Assembly: GCA_947478925.1 (NCBI GenBank)
Contig: CANJXY010000018.1
Span: forward strand, 1 to 33,969
DNA from: Hyphomonadaceae bacterium
Lineage (GTDB): Bacteria > Pseudomonadota > Alphaproteobacteria > Caulobacterales > Hyphomonadaceae
DNA: 33,969 nucleotides
Direction: 5' to 3'
Made by a program: the position numbers and the translations under genes. Shown here in pieces: positions 7,355 to 15,324 of the stretch. Position 1 is the first letter of the stretch. Each line of letters opens with the position of its first letter. Below the pieces are notes generated by a model. That model searched no databases, was not told the DNA's origin, and saw only the letters and a list, made by a program, of their open reading frames with translations.

Positions 7355-8503
7355 CTAGCCGTCCAGCCCCACCAGCGCGCGGGCGAACGTTTCGGCGCTG
7401 AAGGGGTGGAGGTCCTCCGCCTTCTCGCCAACGCCGACAAAATGGATCGGCAGGGCGTGTTGTTCGGCGATGGCGACGAGGACGCCGCCCTTGGCAGTGC
7501 CGTCGAGCTTGGTCATTACGAGGCCGGTGACGCCTGCCGTGTTGCGGAACGCTTCAACCTGGCCGAGCGCGTTCTGGCCGACTGTGGCGTCGAGCACGAG
7601 GATGACGTCGTGCGGCGCAGTCGGGTCGATCTTGCGGATCGCGCGCACGACCTTGGCGAGCTCATCCATCAGCTGAGTCTTGTTCTGCAGGCGCCCGGCG
7701 GTATCTATCAGGACAAGGTCGCGGTTCTCTTTCCTGGCCAGCTCGACGGCCTCATAGGCAAGGCCGGCCGCATCCGCGCCGTGCGGTTTCGAAATGAAGC
7801 GCGCATTGGCGCGCTCGGCCCATATCTTCAGCTGCTCGACGGCGGCGGCGCGGAAGGTGTCGCCAGCGGCAAGCACAATGTCCGCGCCCTGCGCTGAAAG
7901 CTTTGAGGCAATCTTGCCGATCGTTGTTGTCTTGCCCGATCCGTTGACGCCCACGAACAGCACGATGCGCGGCTTCGGCCCTTCGGCGAAATCGACAATC
8001 TGTTCGCGTGGGCGAAGGATCGCCGCGATCTCGCTTGCCAGAGCCGCCTTGATCTCCTCGCCGGAAACCTCGCGGTCGAAGCGATCCTTCGAAAACGCCC
8101 TGGTGATGCGGGCGGCGACTTTCGCGCCCATGTCGGACGTGATCAGCAGCTCTTCGAGTTCGTCAAGAGACTCGCGATCGATCTTGCGTTTTGAAAGTCC
8201 GGCGAGCCCCTCGGCGAGACGTGACGACGAGCGCTTGAGACCCTCGCTCAGTTTCTGCAGCACCGAAGCATCACGCGCGGCCGCTTCGGCAGCGCGTTCG
8301 GCCGCGATGCGTTCAGCTGCCTTGCGAATGCCGAGCGGGTCGTCGCCGAGTTCGGGCGCGGCGGCGACTGGTGCATTGCCGAAAATCTGCTGATCGAGGC
8401 TTGCCAGCGGCGAGACTGGCGTCTCGCCCGGCTTAAGCGGCTCAACAGGTGTCTCGCCGGTCCTTGGATCCGGCTGCTTCTTCTTGCCCCACCAGAGGAT
8501 CAT
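7355..8503 (-). CDS. ftsY: Signal recognition particle receptor FtsY
   Basis: GTPase that receives ribosome-nascent chain complexes from the SRP and delivers them to the Sec translocon. 382 residues: a Pro/Glu-rich N-terminal A region (about 1-60, with a short repeated phrase TGETPVEPLKP/GETPVSPLA), the helical N domain (about 80-165) and the G domain with the P-loop GVNGSGKTTTIGK (185-197), DTFRAAAVEQL, DTAGR (267-271) and TKLDGTAKGG (331-340). The A region is short compared with the E. coli protein, as is common in alphaproteobacteria. It overlaps the mtaB stop by four bases (ATGA), so translation is coupled. Confidence 0.98.
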   Translation of the reverse strand: MILWWGKKKQPDPRTGETPVEPLKPGETPVSPLASLDQQIFGNAPVAAAPELGDDPLGIRKAAERIAAERAAEAAARDASVLQKLSEGLKRSSSRLAEGLAGLSKRKIDRESLDELEELLITSDMGAKVAARITRAFSKDRFDREVSGEEIKAALASEIAAILRPREQIVDFAEGPKPRIVLFVGVNGSGKTTTIGKIASKLSAQGADIVLAAGDTFRAAAVEQLKIWAERANARFISKPHGADAAGLAYEAVELARKENRDLVLIDTAGRLQNKTQLMDELAKVVRAIRKIDPTAPHDVILVLDATVGQNALGQVEAFRNTAGVTGLVMTKLDGTAKGGVLVAIAEQHALPIHFVGVGEKAEDLHPFSAETFARALVGLDG

Positions 8504-9813
8504 GCCGGCTGTCCAATGAGGTCTGTGGCTGTGCGCGAGACAAGGCGGAAGAGGGCGGGCTGTCCCGGTTCGGGCGACAGGCCGTCGATGCGGACAGGCG
8601 CAAAGTCTGGCAGGCGCGCACGATTGCCGGCCTCGACCAGCGCCATCACCGATTGTCCGGCATGCCGGTCAAGCCGCAGCAGCAGGCGTTCGGCGCCTTT
8701 TTCGCGCAGGCGCGCCGCGCGGGCCTTCACCACGTCACGCGGAACTTGCGGCATCTTCGCGGCCGGCGTGCCGGGGCGGGGAGAGTAGGGGAAGATGTGC
8801 AAGTAATCGATACCGCACGCATCGATCGAGGCGAGCGTGTTTGCGAACATCTCATCGGTCTCGGTCGGGAAGCCGGCGATCAGGTCGGCGCCGAAGGCGA
8901 TCTCGGAGCGCGCGTCGCGCAGGCGGTTGCACAGGTTGATTGCGTCCTGGCGCGAATGACGGCGCTTCATGCGCTTCAGGATCATGTCGTCGCCGGACTG
9001 GAAGCTCAGATGCAGGTGTGGCGCGATGCGGGGCTCATGCGCGATCAGGTCGAACAGCGCCTCGTCGATCTCTATGGCGTCGATCGACGACAGGCGCAGC
9101 TGATTGAGGTCGGGCACGAGCTTGAGTATGCGCGCGACGAGATTGCCGAGCTTGGGCGCATTTGGCAGGTCGGCGCCCCACGAAGTCAGGTCGACGCCGG
9201 TGAGAACGATTTCGTAGTGCCCCGTGCTGACGAGGCGCTTCACTTGATCCACCACTTCGCCTGCAGGCACTGAGCGTGAATTTCCACGGCCATAGGGAAT
9301 GATGCAGAACGTGCAGCGGTGATCGCAGCCGGTCTGAACCTGCACGAAAGCGCGGGCGCGCCCATCAATGCCGTCCACCAGGTGCGCGGCGGTCTCGCGC
9401 ACCGACATGATGTCGTTGACCTGCACGCGCGGCGTGTCCGCGATATCGAGCCCCACAAACGTCTCGGCCTTCATCTTTTCTGCGTTGCCGATCACGCGCG
9501 AGACCTCCGGCATTTCGGCAAACGATGTTGGGTCGATCTGGGCGGCGCAGCCAGTGACGATGATGGACGCTTCGGGGCGCTCGCGCCGTGCGCGGCGAAT
9601 GGCTTGCCGCGCCTGTCGCACGGCTTCTGACGTCACCGCACAGGTGTTGACGATCACCGCATCGGCGAGGCCGGCTGCTTCGGCATGCCTGCGCATGACT
9701 TCGGACTCATAGGCATTCAGCCGGCATCCCAGCGTCAGGAACGAGACGCCGTTGCGCGCGGACTGTTCATCCGGCGCGGTCGGGCTGGTGGTGGGAGGGG
9801 CGCCGTCTGCCAT
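8500..9813 (-). CDS. mtaB: tRNA t6A37 methylthiotransferase MtaB
   Basis: Radical-SAM enzyme that turns N6-threonylcarbamoyladenosine at tRNA position 37 into the 2-methylthio form. 437 residues: N-terminal MTTase domain with Cys30 (TLGCRLN), Cys58 (NTCAV) and Cys89 (VTGCAAQ) for the auxiliary Fe-S cluster; radical-SAM motif CDHRCTFC (Cys163, Cys167, Cys170); and a C-terminal TRAM-like domain. The sequence TLGCRLN, instead of the TxGCQMN of MiaB, supports MtaB. It is first in the mtaB-ftsY-EamA operon. About 40 bases separate it from the convergent-side neighbour, a MarR gene on the same strand. Confidence 0.96.
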   Translation of the reverse strand: MADGAPPTTSPTAPDEQSARNGVSFLTLGCRLNAYESEVMRRHAEAAGLADAVIVNTCAVTSEAVRQARQAIRRARRERPEASIIVTGCAAQIDPTSFAEMPEVSRVIGNAEKMKAETFVGLDIADTPRVQVNDIMSVRETAAHLVDGIDGRARAFVQVQTGCDHRCTFCIIPYGRGNSRSVPAGEVVDQVKRLVSTGHYEIVLTGVDLTSWGADLPNAPKLGNLVARILKLVPDLNQLRLSSIDAIEIDEALFDLIAHEPRIAPHLHLSFQSGDDMILKRMKRRHSRQDAINLCNRLRDARSEIAFGADLIAGFPTETDEMFANTLASIDACGIDYLHIFPYSPRPGTPAAKMPQVPRDVVKARAARLREKGAERLLLRLDRHAGQSVMALVEAGNRARLPDFAPVRIDGLSPEPGQPALFRLVSRTATDLIGQPA

Positions 9814-9852
9814 GGCGGGGACATAGGCCTGCGGTGCGGTGTTGTCACGGGT

Positions 9853-10329
9853 CTACGAGCCGTGAGGGTTCTCGATATCACCCAGTTTGTAGAGCAATTC
9901 CGCGAGCTTAAGCGCCTCGGGATCCGTGATCCGCCCCATGGCCTGCTGCATGGCCGGCGCATAAACCGCCCACATGGCCTTGCGCAGGGCCAACCCCTTC
10001 ACCGTCAACTCCAGAAGATGGCCGCGCTTGTCTTCTTCGCAGTCGATTCGACTGACCAGTTCTTCCTTTTCCATACGGTCGACCAGACGCGACAGCTGGT
10101 AGGGCAGGATGAAAAGCGGAACGGCCAGATCTTTTGGCCTTGTTGGTTGTCCTGCGCGCTCCAGTTCCCAGAGGACGGTGTACCATTGAAGGTCGGGAAG
10201 CTTGGCGTCCTTCAGGGCGATCGCGACGTGCAGCTGGACCGACTGCGAGATACGGCCCAGGGCTATCCAGGCCCGCTGAAGAGGGTCGGAAGGAATTTTC
10301 GTCGGAGACTTTGGCTGTGTTTGTTGCAT
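9853..10329 (-). CDS. MarR-family regulator of the adjacent FMN reductase
   Basis: Winged-helix regulator of 158 residues from ATG 10329 (a TTG three codons upstream is unlikely; GGGG precedes the ATG). The wHTH covers about residues 62-112, with recognition region VPLFILPYQLSRLVDRME and the wing CEEDKRGHLLELT. Cys97, the only cysteine, lies at the base of the wing, so cysteine-based redox sensing is conceivable but differs from OhrR, whose reactive Cys is near the N-terminus. It is divergent from an NADPH-FMN-reductase gene, and a perfect palindrome lies in the shared intergenic region, which makes autorepression and control of the reductase very likely. Inducers may be quinones or other electrophiles (inference). 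Confidence 0.9.
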   Translation of the reverse strand: MQQTQPKSPTKIPSDPLQRAWIALGRISQSVQLHVAIALKDAKLPDLQWYTVLWELERAGQPTRPKDLAVPLFILPYQLSRLVDRMEKEELVSRIDCEEDKRGHLLELTVKGLALRKAMWAVYAPAMQQAMGRITDPEALKLAELLYKLGDIENPHGS

Positions 10330-10347
10330 ACCCCACAACGCCCCTTA

Positions 10348-10363
10348 TGTTGCATTTGCAACA
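10348..10363. promoter_or_regulatory. Palindromic operator between MarR and FMN-reductase genes
   Basis: Perfect 7-bp inverted repeat TGTTGCA-tt-TGCAACA, 19 bases upstream of the MarR ATG and about 72 bases upstream of the reductase ATG. Size and symmetry fit a MarR dimer site. A further partial half site (TGTTGCA, 10323-10329) overlaps the MarR start codon. Confidence 0.75.
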
Positions 10364-10373
10364 AAATGCAGAA

Positions 10374-10392
10374 ACTTCCCTTTCGCGGAAGT
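10374..10392. repeat. Second inverted repeat upstream of the FMN reductase
   Basis: Arms ACTTCC and GGAAGT (6 bp each) with a 7-base spacer, 44 bases before the reductase start. It may be another operator or a leader hairpin; function is unproven. Confidence 0.35.
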
Positions 10393-10435
10393 AATGGACG
10401 ATCTTCTACCTCCTCGGACGAGAAAGAAACACATC

Positions 10436-10996
10436 ATGACCCGCCGGATCGCAGTTATTGTTGGTTCGCTTCGCGCCAAGTCGAATTCTGAGCGCCTGGC
10501 GCACGCCGTGGCTGCTGAAGCGCCAAAATCCGTTACGTTCGATATCGTACCGATCGGCGATCTGCCGCTCTATAACCCGGATCTCGATGGAGCCTCCCCG
10601 CCCGCCGCATGGACCACTTTTCGCGACCGGGTCAAAGGCGCGGAGGCGGTTCTGTTTATCACGCCGGAGTATAATCGCTCCGTACCCGGAGCGCTGAAGA
10701 ACGCCATCGACGTTGGCTCGCGCCCATACGGACAAAGCGTTTACGCGGGCAAGCCTGCGGCTGTGGTGTCATCGTCGATGGGGCCGATCGCGGGCTTTGG
10801 CGCGAACCACCACCTGCGTCAGTCGCTGGTCTTTCTCGACATGCCGACGTTGCAGCAGCCGGAGATGTATCTGGGTTCGGTGACCGAATGGTTCGACGAG
10901 CAGGGCAGGATCAAGAACGCCGATACGCGCTCCTTCCTTGGCAAGTTCGCCGCGAAGTTCGCCGACTGGATCGAGCTGACGGCGCCGCGCGCCTAG
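10436..10996 (+). CDS. NADPH-dependent FMN reductase / quinone reductase family protein
   Basis: Flavodoxin-fold oxidoreductase of 186 residues, likely a soluble FMN-binding enzyme that reduces quinones, chromate, azo dyes or flavin with NADPH. The phosphate-binding loop GSLRAKSNSERLA (about residues 10-22) and the flavin-contact motif PEYNRSVPGALKNAIDV (about 81-97) are diagnostic. ATG 10436 is preferred over 10394 because it puts the first beta strand (RRIAVIVGSLR) at the N-terminus, as in the family. The divergent MarR gene and intervening palindrome suggest induction by an oxidative or electrophilic signal. It converges on the iorB gene, with a terminator between. Confidence 0.93.
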   Translation: MTRRIAVIVGSLRAKSNSERLAHAVAAEAPKSVTFDIVPIGDLPLYNPDLDGASPPAAWTTFRDRVKGAEAVLFITPEYNRSVPGALKNAIDVGSRPYGQSVYAGKPAAVVSSSMGPIAGFGANHHLRQSLVFLDMPTLQQPEMYLGSVTEWFDEQGRIKNADTRSFLGKFAAKFADWIELTAPRA

Positions 10997-11032
10997 CCTG
11001 CACGACCGGCTGAGGAGGCAGACGTCAATCTA

Positions 11033-11058
11033 CGGGGCCGGTCCAGCGACCAGCCCCG
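11033..11058. terminator. Hairpin terminator between convergent genes
   Basis: Arms CGGGGCCGGTC and GACCAGCCCCG pair over 10 of 11 positions around a 4-base loop, 36 bases after the FMN-reductase stop and ten bases from the iorB stop. The T tract is weak (CATTTCC on the plus strand), so it is probably a bidirectional but imperfect terminator. Confidence 0.55.
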
Positions 11059-11068
11059 CATTTCCTGA

Positions 11069-13231
11069 CTAGGCTTTGGCGCCGAGCGGCAGCTTCGCGT
11101 AGGTCTTGCCGGTCGCCGCCAGCAGCGCGTTGGCGACAGCGGGGCCGATTGGCGGAACGCCGGGCTCGCCCACGCCAGATGGCGCCTCGGTCGACTGCAC
11201 CATGAAGACTTCGATCTTCGGCATCTGCGCCATGCGGAGCGGGGTGTAGTCGTAGAAATTCGACTGCACCGGCGCGCCGTCCTTGAGCGTCAGCGCCTCG
11301 CCGACGATGGCGGAGAGGCCATAACCGATGCCGCCTTCCATCTGCGCGCGCACGATGTCCGGATTGATCACGATACCGCAATCGACAGCGCAGACGACGC
11401 GATCGACATGGAAGGCGCCATCGGCATTGACGGACACCTCCGCGACTTCCGCCACATAGGACGAGAAGCTGTGGTGCACTGCGACGCCGCGGAATTTGCC
11501 CGCGGGCAGGGGCGTACCCCAACCAGCTTTCTCTGCGACAAGATTGAGCACGCCCAGCAGGCGCGGTTCCTTCGCGAGCAGTTCACGGCGATAAGCGACC
11601 GGGTCCTTGCCCAGCTTCTTTGCGAGCACGTCGAGGAAGTGTTCCTTGGCGTAGGCAGTGTGGGTGTGACCCACGGAGCGCCACCAGAGAACGCTGGTCG
11701 GAGCCTTTACGAGGTGAAGATCGACCGCGATGTTGGGGATCGCATAAGGGATATCGAACCCGCCTTCGATGGACGATGTGTCGACGGCCCCCGGCGGCAG
11801 GAAGGGCGTGCCTTCCATGATCGACTGGATCGCGGTGGTGTCGCCCCAGTATTCAATGGCGCCCTTGTTGAGGCGCGCTGACATGCGGTGAACCGACATC
11901 GGGCGATACTTGCCCGAGCGGATGTCATCCTCGCGCGTCCACATGAACTTCAGCGGCGCCTTGCCGTTGAGCGCCTTGGCGACCTGTGCGGCTTCCGAGA
12001 CGAGATCGGCATCCGGGGTTGCGCGACGGCCGAATGAGCCGCCCGCGAGCATGGTGACGATTGTTACCTGTTCCGGCTTCAGGCCGAGCACGGCGCAGGC
12101 GGCAGCCTGGTCGCCTGTTGGCATCTGCGAGCCGGAGTGGATCGTGGCGCTCACGCCCGGCGTATATTCGATCACGCAGTTGAGCGGCTCCATGGGCGCA
12201 TGGACGAGGTAGGGGAATTCAAAATCCGCCGTCACGACTTCGCCAGCGCCACGCAGTGCAGAGACGCCTGCGCCTTCCTTGCGGGCTTCGTAGCCCGATT
12301 TGGCGAATGTTTTCTTGTAGTCGGCGAAGATCGCATCGCTCGAGCGCGTTTCGGCGGCCGAATCATCCCATGTCACCTTCAGGGCCTCGCGGCCTTTCTT
12401 GGCGGCCCAGAAGTCGGTCGCGACAACGGCGACACCGTTCGAGATCTGGACAACGTCCGTGACGCCTTTCACGGCCTTGGCTGCGCTGTCGTCGAAGCTT
12501 GCGACCTTGCCGCCGAATTTCGGGCTCCGGAGCAGAACAGCTGTCAGCGTGCCTTCGGGCCGGTAATCCAGCGCGTAGGCTGCTTTGGCGTGTACCTTGT
12601 CCGGCGTGTCGAGGCGGCCGAAACCTTCGGTCCGCTCCTTGCCGATGAACGCGTAAGCCGACGCGTCCTTGTATTGCAGCGTCGTGACATCCGGCGGGGT
12701 GATCTTAGCGGCTTCGGCAGCAAGCTCGCCGTAGGTGGCTGACTTACCGCCCGCTTCAGCCTTGCCCTTGACCAGCAGAACGTCAGAAGCGTCGACCCCG
12801 AACTTTTTCGCGGCGGCCTGGCGCAACATTTCGCGTGCGCTGGCGCCGGCGGCGCGCAGCTGTTGCCACGACGTGAAGATGGCGGTGGACCCGCCGGTGC
12901 CCATCATGCCGCCAAAGGCTGGATTGCCGTATTTGGCGTTGTCGGCCGGCGAGTGCTCGAACCGCATCTGGCTCCAGTCGGCGTCGATCTCCTCAGCAAC
13001 GATGGTGGTGAGACCGGTCGAGATACCCTGGCCGAACTCGATATGACGCAGATAGACGGTGACCGTGTTGTCCGATCCGATCCGCACATAATCGCCCAGG
13101 GCAGTCTGCGTAACGGGGCCGGTTATCGGGGGGGCGCCAGCCGAGCAGCCAACGGCAAAGCCGGCAGCACCCAGACCCATGACGGTCAGGACGAGGCGGC
13201 GCGAAGGTGTAAAGCTTGCTGTGTCAGCCAT
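11069..13231 (-). CDS. iorB: Molybdenum hydroxylase large subunit (IorB-like, xanthine oxidase family)
   Basis: Molybdopterin-binding subunit of a two-component aldehyde/N-heterocycle hydroxylase, like isoquinoline 1-oxidoreductase beta. 720 residues from ATG 13231, five bases after the small subunit. The N-terminus has a twin-arginine-type signal ([20 protein letters not shown], Arg11/Arg12) with a possible lipobox Cys29, so the complex is probably exported folded to the periplasm. Molybdopterin-contact regions include [40 protein letters not shown] and the C-terminal [17 protein letters not shown], whose Glu is the catalytic base position. The frame stays open upstream to 13582, but this overlaps iorA in another frame and is rejected. 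The substrate is unknown: an N-heterocycle or aldehyde. Confidence 0.92.
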   Translation of the reverse strand: MADTASFTPSRRLVLTVMGLGAAGFAVGCSAGAPPITGPVTQTALGDYVRIGSDNTVTVYLRHIEFGQGISTGLTTIVAEEIDADWSQMRFEHSPADNAKYGNPAFGGMMGTGGSTAIFTSWQQLRAAGASAREMLRQAAAKKFGVDASDVLLVKGKAEAGGKSATYGELAAEAAKITPPDVTTLQYKDASAYAFIGKERTEGFGRLDTPDKVHAKAAYALDYRPEGTLTAVLLRSPKFGGKVASFDDSAAKAVKGVTDVVQISNGVAVVATDFWAAKKGREALKVTWDDSAAETRSSDAIFADYKKTFAKSGYEARKEGAGVSALRGAGEVVTADFEFPYLVHAPMEPLNCVIEYTPGVSATIHSGSQMPTGDQAAACAVLGLKPEQVTIVTMLAGGSFGRRATPDADLVSEAAQVAKALNGKAPLKFMWTREDDIRSGKYRPMSVHRMSARLNKGAIEYWGDTTAIQSIMEGTPFLPPGAVDTSSIEGGFDIPYAIPNIAVDLHLVKAPTSVLWWRSVGHTHTAYAKEHFLDVLAKKLGKDPVAYRRELLAKEPRLLGVLNLVAEKAGWGTPLPAGKFRGVAVHHSFSSYVAEVAEVSVNADGAFHVDRVVCAVDCGIVINPDIVRAQMEGGIGYGLSAIVGEALTLKDGAPVQSNFYDYTPLRMAQMPKIEVFMVQSTEAPSGVGEPGVPPIGPAVANALLAATGKTYAKLPLGAKA

Positions 13232-13236
13232 TGCGA

Positions 13237-13689
13237 TTACCCCATGATCTCGGACGCGCGCGCAACGGCGCCGCGGATGCGGTGATAGGTGGCGCAACGG
13301 CAAACGTTGCCGGTCATGCCATCGGTGATCTGCTGTTCGTTCGGCTTTGGGGTGGTCGTCAGCAGCGCGGTCGCGGCGAGCATCTGGCCCGACTGGCACC
13401 AGCCGCACTGTACGACGTCCAGCTCGGTCCACGCCTGCTGCACGGCCTTTCCAGCCGGCGTGTCGAGGCCTTCGATTGTCGTGATCTTCTTGCCCGCCAG
13501 CGAGGCGGCAGGGGTGACGCAGGCGCGCGTTGGCTGGCCATCGACCAGGACGGTGCAAGCGCCACAGGCGGCGACGCCGCACCCATACTTCGTGCCGGTA
13601 AGTCTGAGATCTTCACGCAAATACCAGAGCAGGGGGCGGTCTTCTTCCCCGGCGTACTCCTGATCCTTGCCGTTGATATTGAGCTTCAT
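13237..13689 (-). CDS. iorA: Molybdenum hydroxylase [2Fe-2S] subunit (IorA-like)
   Basis: Iron-sulfur electron-transfer subunit partnered with the downstream large subunit. 150 residues: a plant-type ferredoxin domain with Cys37, Cys42, Cys45 ([10 protein letters not shown]) and Cys57 (TRACV), and the helical domain binding the second cluster with Cys95/Cys98 (CGWCQSGQ) and Cys130/Cys132 (CRCATYHR). The start at 13689 has a strong GGAGGG five bases upstream. With no FAD-subunit gene nearby, electrons probably leave to a cytochrome, as in isoquinoline 1-oxidoreductase and related periplasmic enzymes (family knowledge). The small subunit lacks its own signal, so it is likely carried across the membrane with IorB by the Tat system. 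Confidence 0.95.
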   Translation of the reverse strand: MKLNINGKDQEYAGEEDRPLLWYLREDLRLTGTKYGCGVAACGACTVLVDGQPTRACVTPAASLAGKKITTIEGLDTPAGKAVQQAWTELDVVQCGWCQSGQMLAATALLTTTPKPNEQQITDGMTGNVCRCATYHRIRGAVARASEIMG

Positions 13690-13866
13690 GGCAACCCTCC
13701 GCCGTCGGCCGTATGTTGAGTGGCTTACGCAACGCTCGACCTAGCGTCGCCAACGCCATGCGAGCACCTGCTCACCTGAGCACAAGCGAGCGCGTTCCTT
13801 GTAGCGCAAATTGTTGCGACAAAGCGATATGCATAAAGAACGATAGCGATACGTGCTCGGGCGGTC

Positions 13867-14670
13867 CTAGTGAACTGTCGTGTTGTCGCCAGCCTTCGCC
13901 TTTCGCTTTCGCGACAGGAGATTCAGTGTTTCAACAAAAGCCGAGAACGCCATCGCCGCATAGACATAGCCCTTGGGCACGTGGATGCCGAAGCCATCAG
14001 CGATCAGCACCATCCCGATCATCAACAGGAAGCCCAGCGCCAGCATGACGATGGAAGGGTTGGCATTGATGAAGCGCGCCAGCGGACCTGACGCCAGCAA
14101 CATGACCGTAACCGCTGCAATGACGGCGATGAACATGATGGCCACGTGATCGGTCATACCGACGGCCGTCAGGATCGAGTCGATTGAGAATACGATATCG
14201 AGCAGAATGATCTGGACGATGGCGGCGCCGAAATTCATGACTGCGCGGCCGGCAACCGGGGCGCCGTCCTGATGATCCGTCTCCGGGTCCATGGTGTGGT
14301 GGATCTCGGACGTGGCTTTCCAGACAAGGAAGAGGCCGCCAGCGATCAGGATGATGTCGCGCCAGGAGAAGGCGGTCTCGAAGGTGGGTTCGCCGTGCTC
14401 GCCCAGCGGTCCAACGATCCCAAGGTCAACAACGGGATGGATCAGGCCGACCAGCCACGCGATCGATCCGAGCAGGACCAGGCGCATGATCAGGGCGAGC
14501 GAAATGCCGATTGTACGGGCGCGAGCCCGTTTTTCTTCGGGCAGCTTGTTGGTGAGGATCGAGATGAAGATCAGGTTGTCGATGCCGAGCACAATCTCCA
14601 TCACGACAAGGGAGACAAGCGCCGCCCATGCTGCCGGATCGGTGAGAAGCGGCGTGAGATCGAAATCCAT
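13867..14670 (-). CDS. TerC-family integral membrane protein
   Basis: Inner-membrane protein of 267 residues with seven hydrophobic helices. TerC hallmarks are the acidic membrane motifs [11 protein letters not shown] (helix 1) and [11 protein letters not shown] (helix 5), likely metal-binding. Members are tied to tellurite resistance and, in some bacteria, to manganese export that metallates secreted proteins; which applies here is unknown. ATG 14670 has GGAG eleven bases upstream; a GTG at 14679 is a possible alternative but sits too close to that site. A hydrophilic His/Asp-rich loop ([15 protein letters not shown]) lies between the halves. A 16-bp tandem repeat lies about 40 bases upstream. 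Confidence 0.93.
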   Translation of the reverse strand: MDFDLTPLLTDPAAWAALVSLVVMEIVLGIDNLIFISILTNKLPEEKRARARTIGISLALIMRLVLLGSIAWLVGLIHPVVDLGIVGPLGEHGEPTFETAFSWRDIILIAGGLFLVWKATSEIHHTMDPETDHQDGAPVAGRAVMNFGAAIVQIILLDIVFSIDSILTAVGMTDHVAIMFIAVIAAVTVMLLASGPLARFINANPSIVMLALGFLLMIGMVLIADGFGIHVPKGYVYAAMAFSAFVETLNLLSRKRKAKAGDNTTVH

Positions 14671-14707
14671 GTGTGACACGGCTCCACAGGCCCAGAACCG
14701 GGCCAGT

Positions 14708-14739
14708 CCCGATACCTAGTGTGCCCGATACCTAGTGTG
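14708..14739. repeat. Two perfect tandem copies of a 16-bp unit upstream of terC
   Basis: The unit CCCGATACCTAGTGTG occurs twice head to tail (14708-14723 and 14724-14739). It lies between the divergently placed 5' region of the terC-like gene and the 3' end of the acetyltransferase gene, so it could be a doubled regulator site or promoter element, or simply a slippage duplication. Confidence 0.9.
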
Positions 14740-14781
14740 ATTGCGAAGCCACGTTAAGTGGGAAGCTTCGCGTAAGGCAAA

Positions 14782-15312
14782 TTACGCCAGACGAAGTCGC
14801 ATGATAAATTCGTCATCCATCGTGTCGCCGACCTTGAACTTGTAGGCGCCGACCTTTTCGAAGCCGCGGCTCTCATAAAGCGCGATGGCGCGTTCGTTGG
14901 ATTCCCACACCCCGAGAAACAGGTTTTTGGCGCCCCGCTGACGCGCCCGTTCGATCGCCCAGGCCAAAAGGATCCGGCCGACGCCAACACCCTGGCGAGC
15001 CTCGTAGACGTAGACGCGGTGGAGTTCGAGCGAAGGCTCCGGCCCGGTGTCGATCGGCAGTTTGCAAGGGCCGATCTTGCAGTAGGCCGCCATCTTCCTT
15101 CCGGAATAGGCGATACGAACCTCGACGTCCGGATCGCCGAGATCGGCCTGCATCTTCGCAACAGAGTAGGTCTCGTCCAGAAACTGGCGCAGGTCACCCG
15201 GCGGATAAAGGTCGCCAAAAGTCTCTGCGAAGGTCTCGCGGCCGATCTCGGCCAGACCTTCGGCGTCCTTCATTTGGGCGTCGCGGAAGGTCAGATCGCG
15301 TTCCAAGCTCAC
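14782..15312 (-). CDS. GNAT-family N-acetyltransferase
   Basis: Acetyl-CoA-dependent acetyltransferase of 176 residues. Motif A of the GNAT fold is seen as LHRVYVYEARQGVGVGRILL (acetyl-CoA pyrophosphate loop RQGVGVG), followed by AIERARQRGAKNLFLGVWES and NERAIALYESRGFEKVGAY, typical of the PaiA/RimI-like group. The acceptor is unknown; PaiA-like members acetylate polyamines. The start is a GTG at 15312 with AAGGG four to five bases upstream. It begins only 12 bases after the glutamate dehydrogenase stop on the same strand, so the two genes are probably cotranscribed. Confidence 0.9.
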   Translation of the reverse strand: MSLERDLTFRDAQMKDAEGLAEIGRETFAETFGDLYPPGDLRQFLDETYSVAKMQADLGDPDVEVRIAYSGRKMAAYCKIGPCKLPIDTGPEPSLELHRVYVYEARQGVGVGRILLAWAIERARQRGAKNLFLGVWESNERAIALYESRGFEKVGAYKFKVGDTMDDEFIMRLRLA

Positions 15313-15324
15313 TTCACCCTTGGT

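Noticed and set aside
6848-7897. Plus-strand open frame of 349 codons
   Set aside because: It runs antisense across the EamA permease and ftsY genes; its translation is rich in Arg, His, Gln and Asp with no domain, typical of high-G+C shadow frames.
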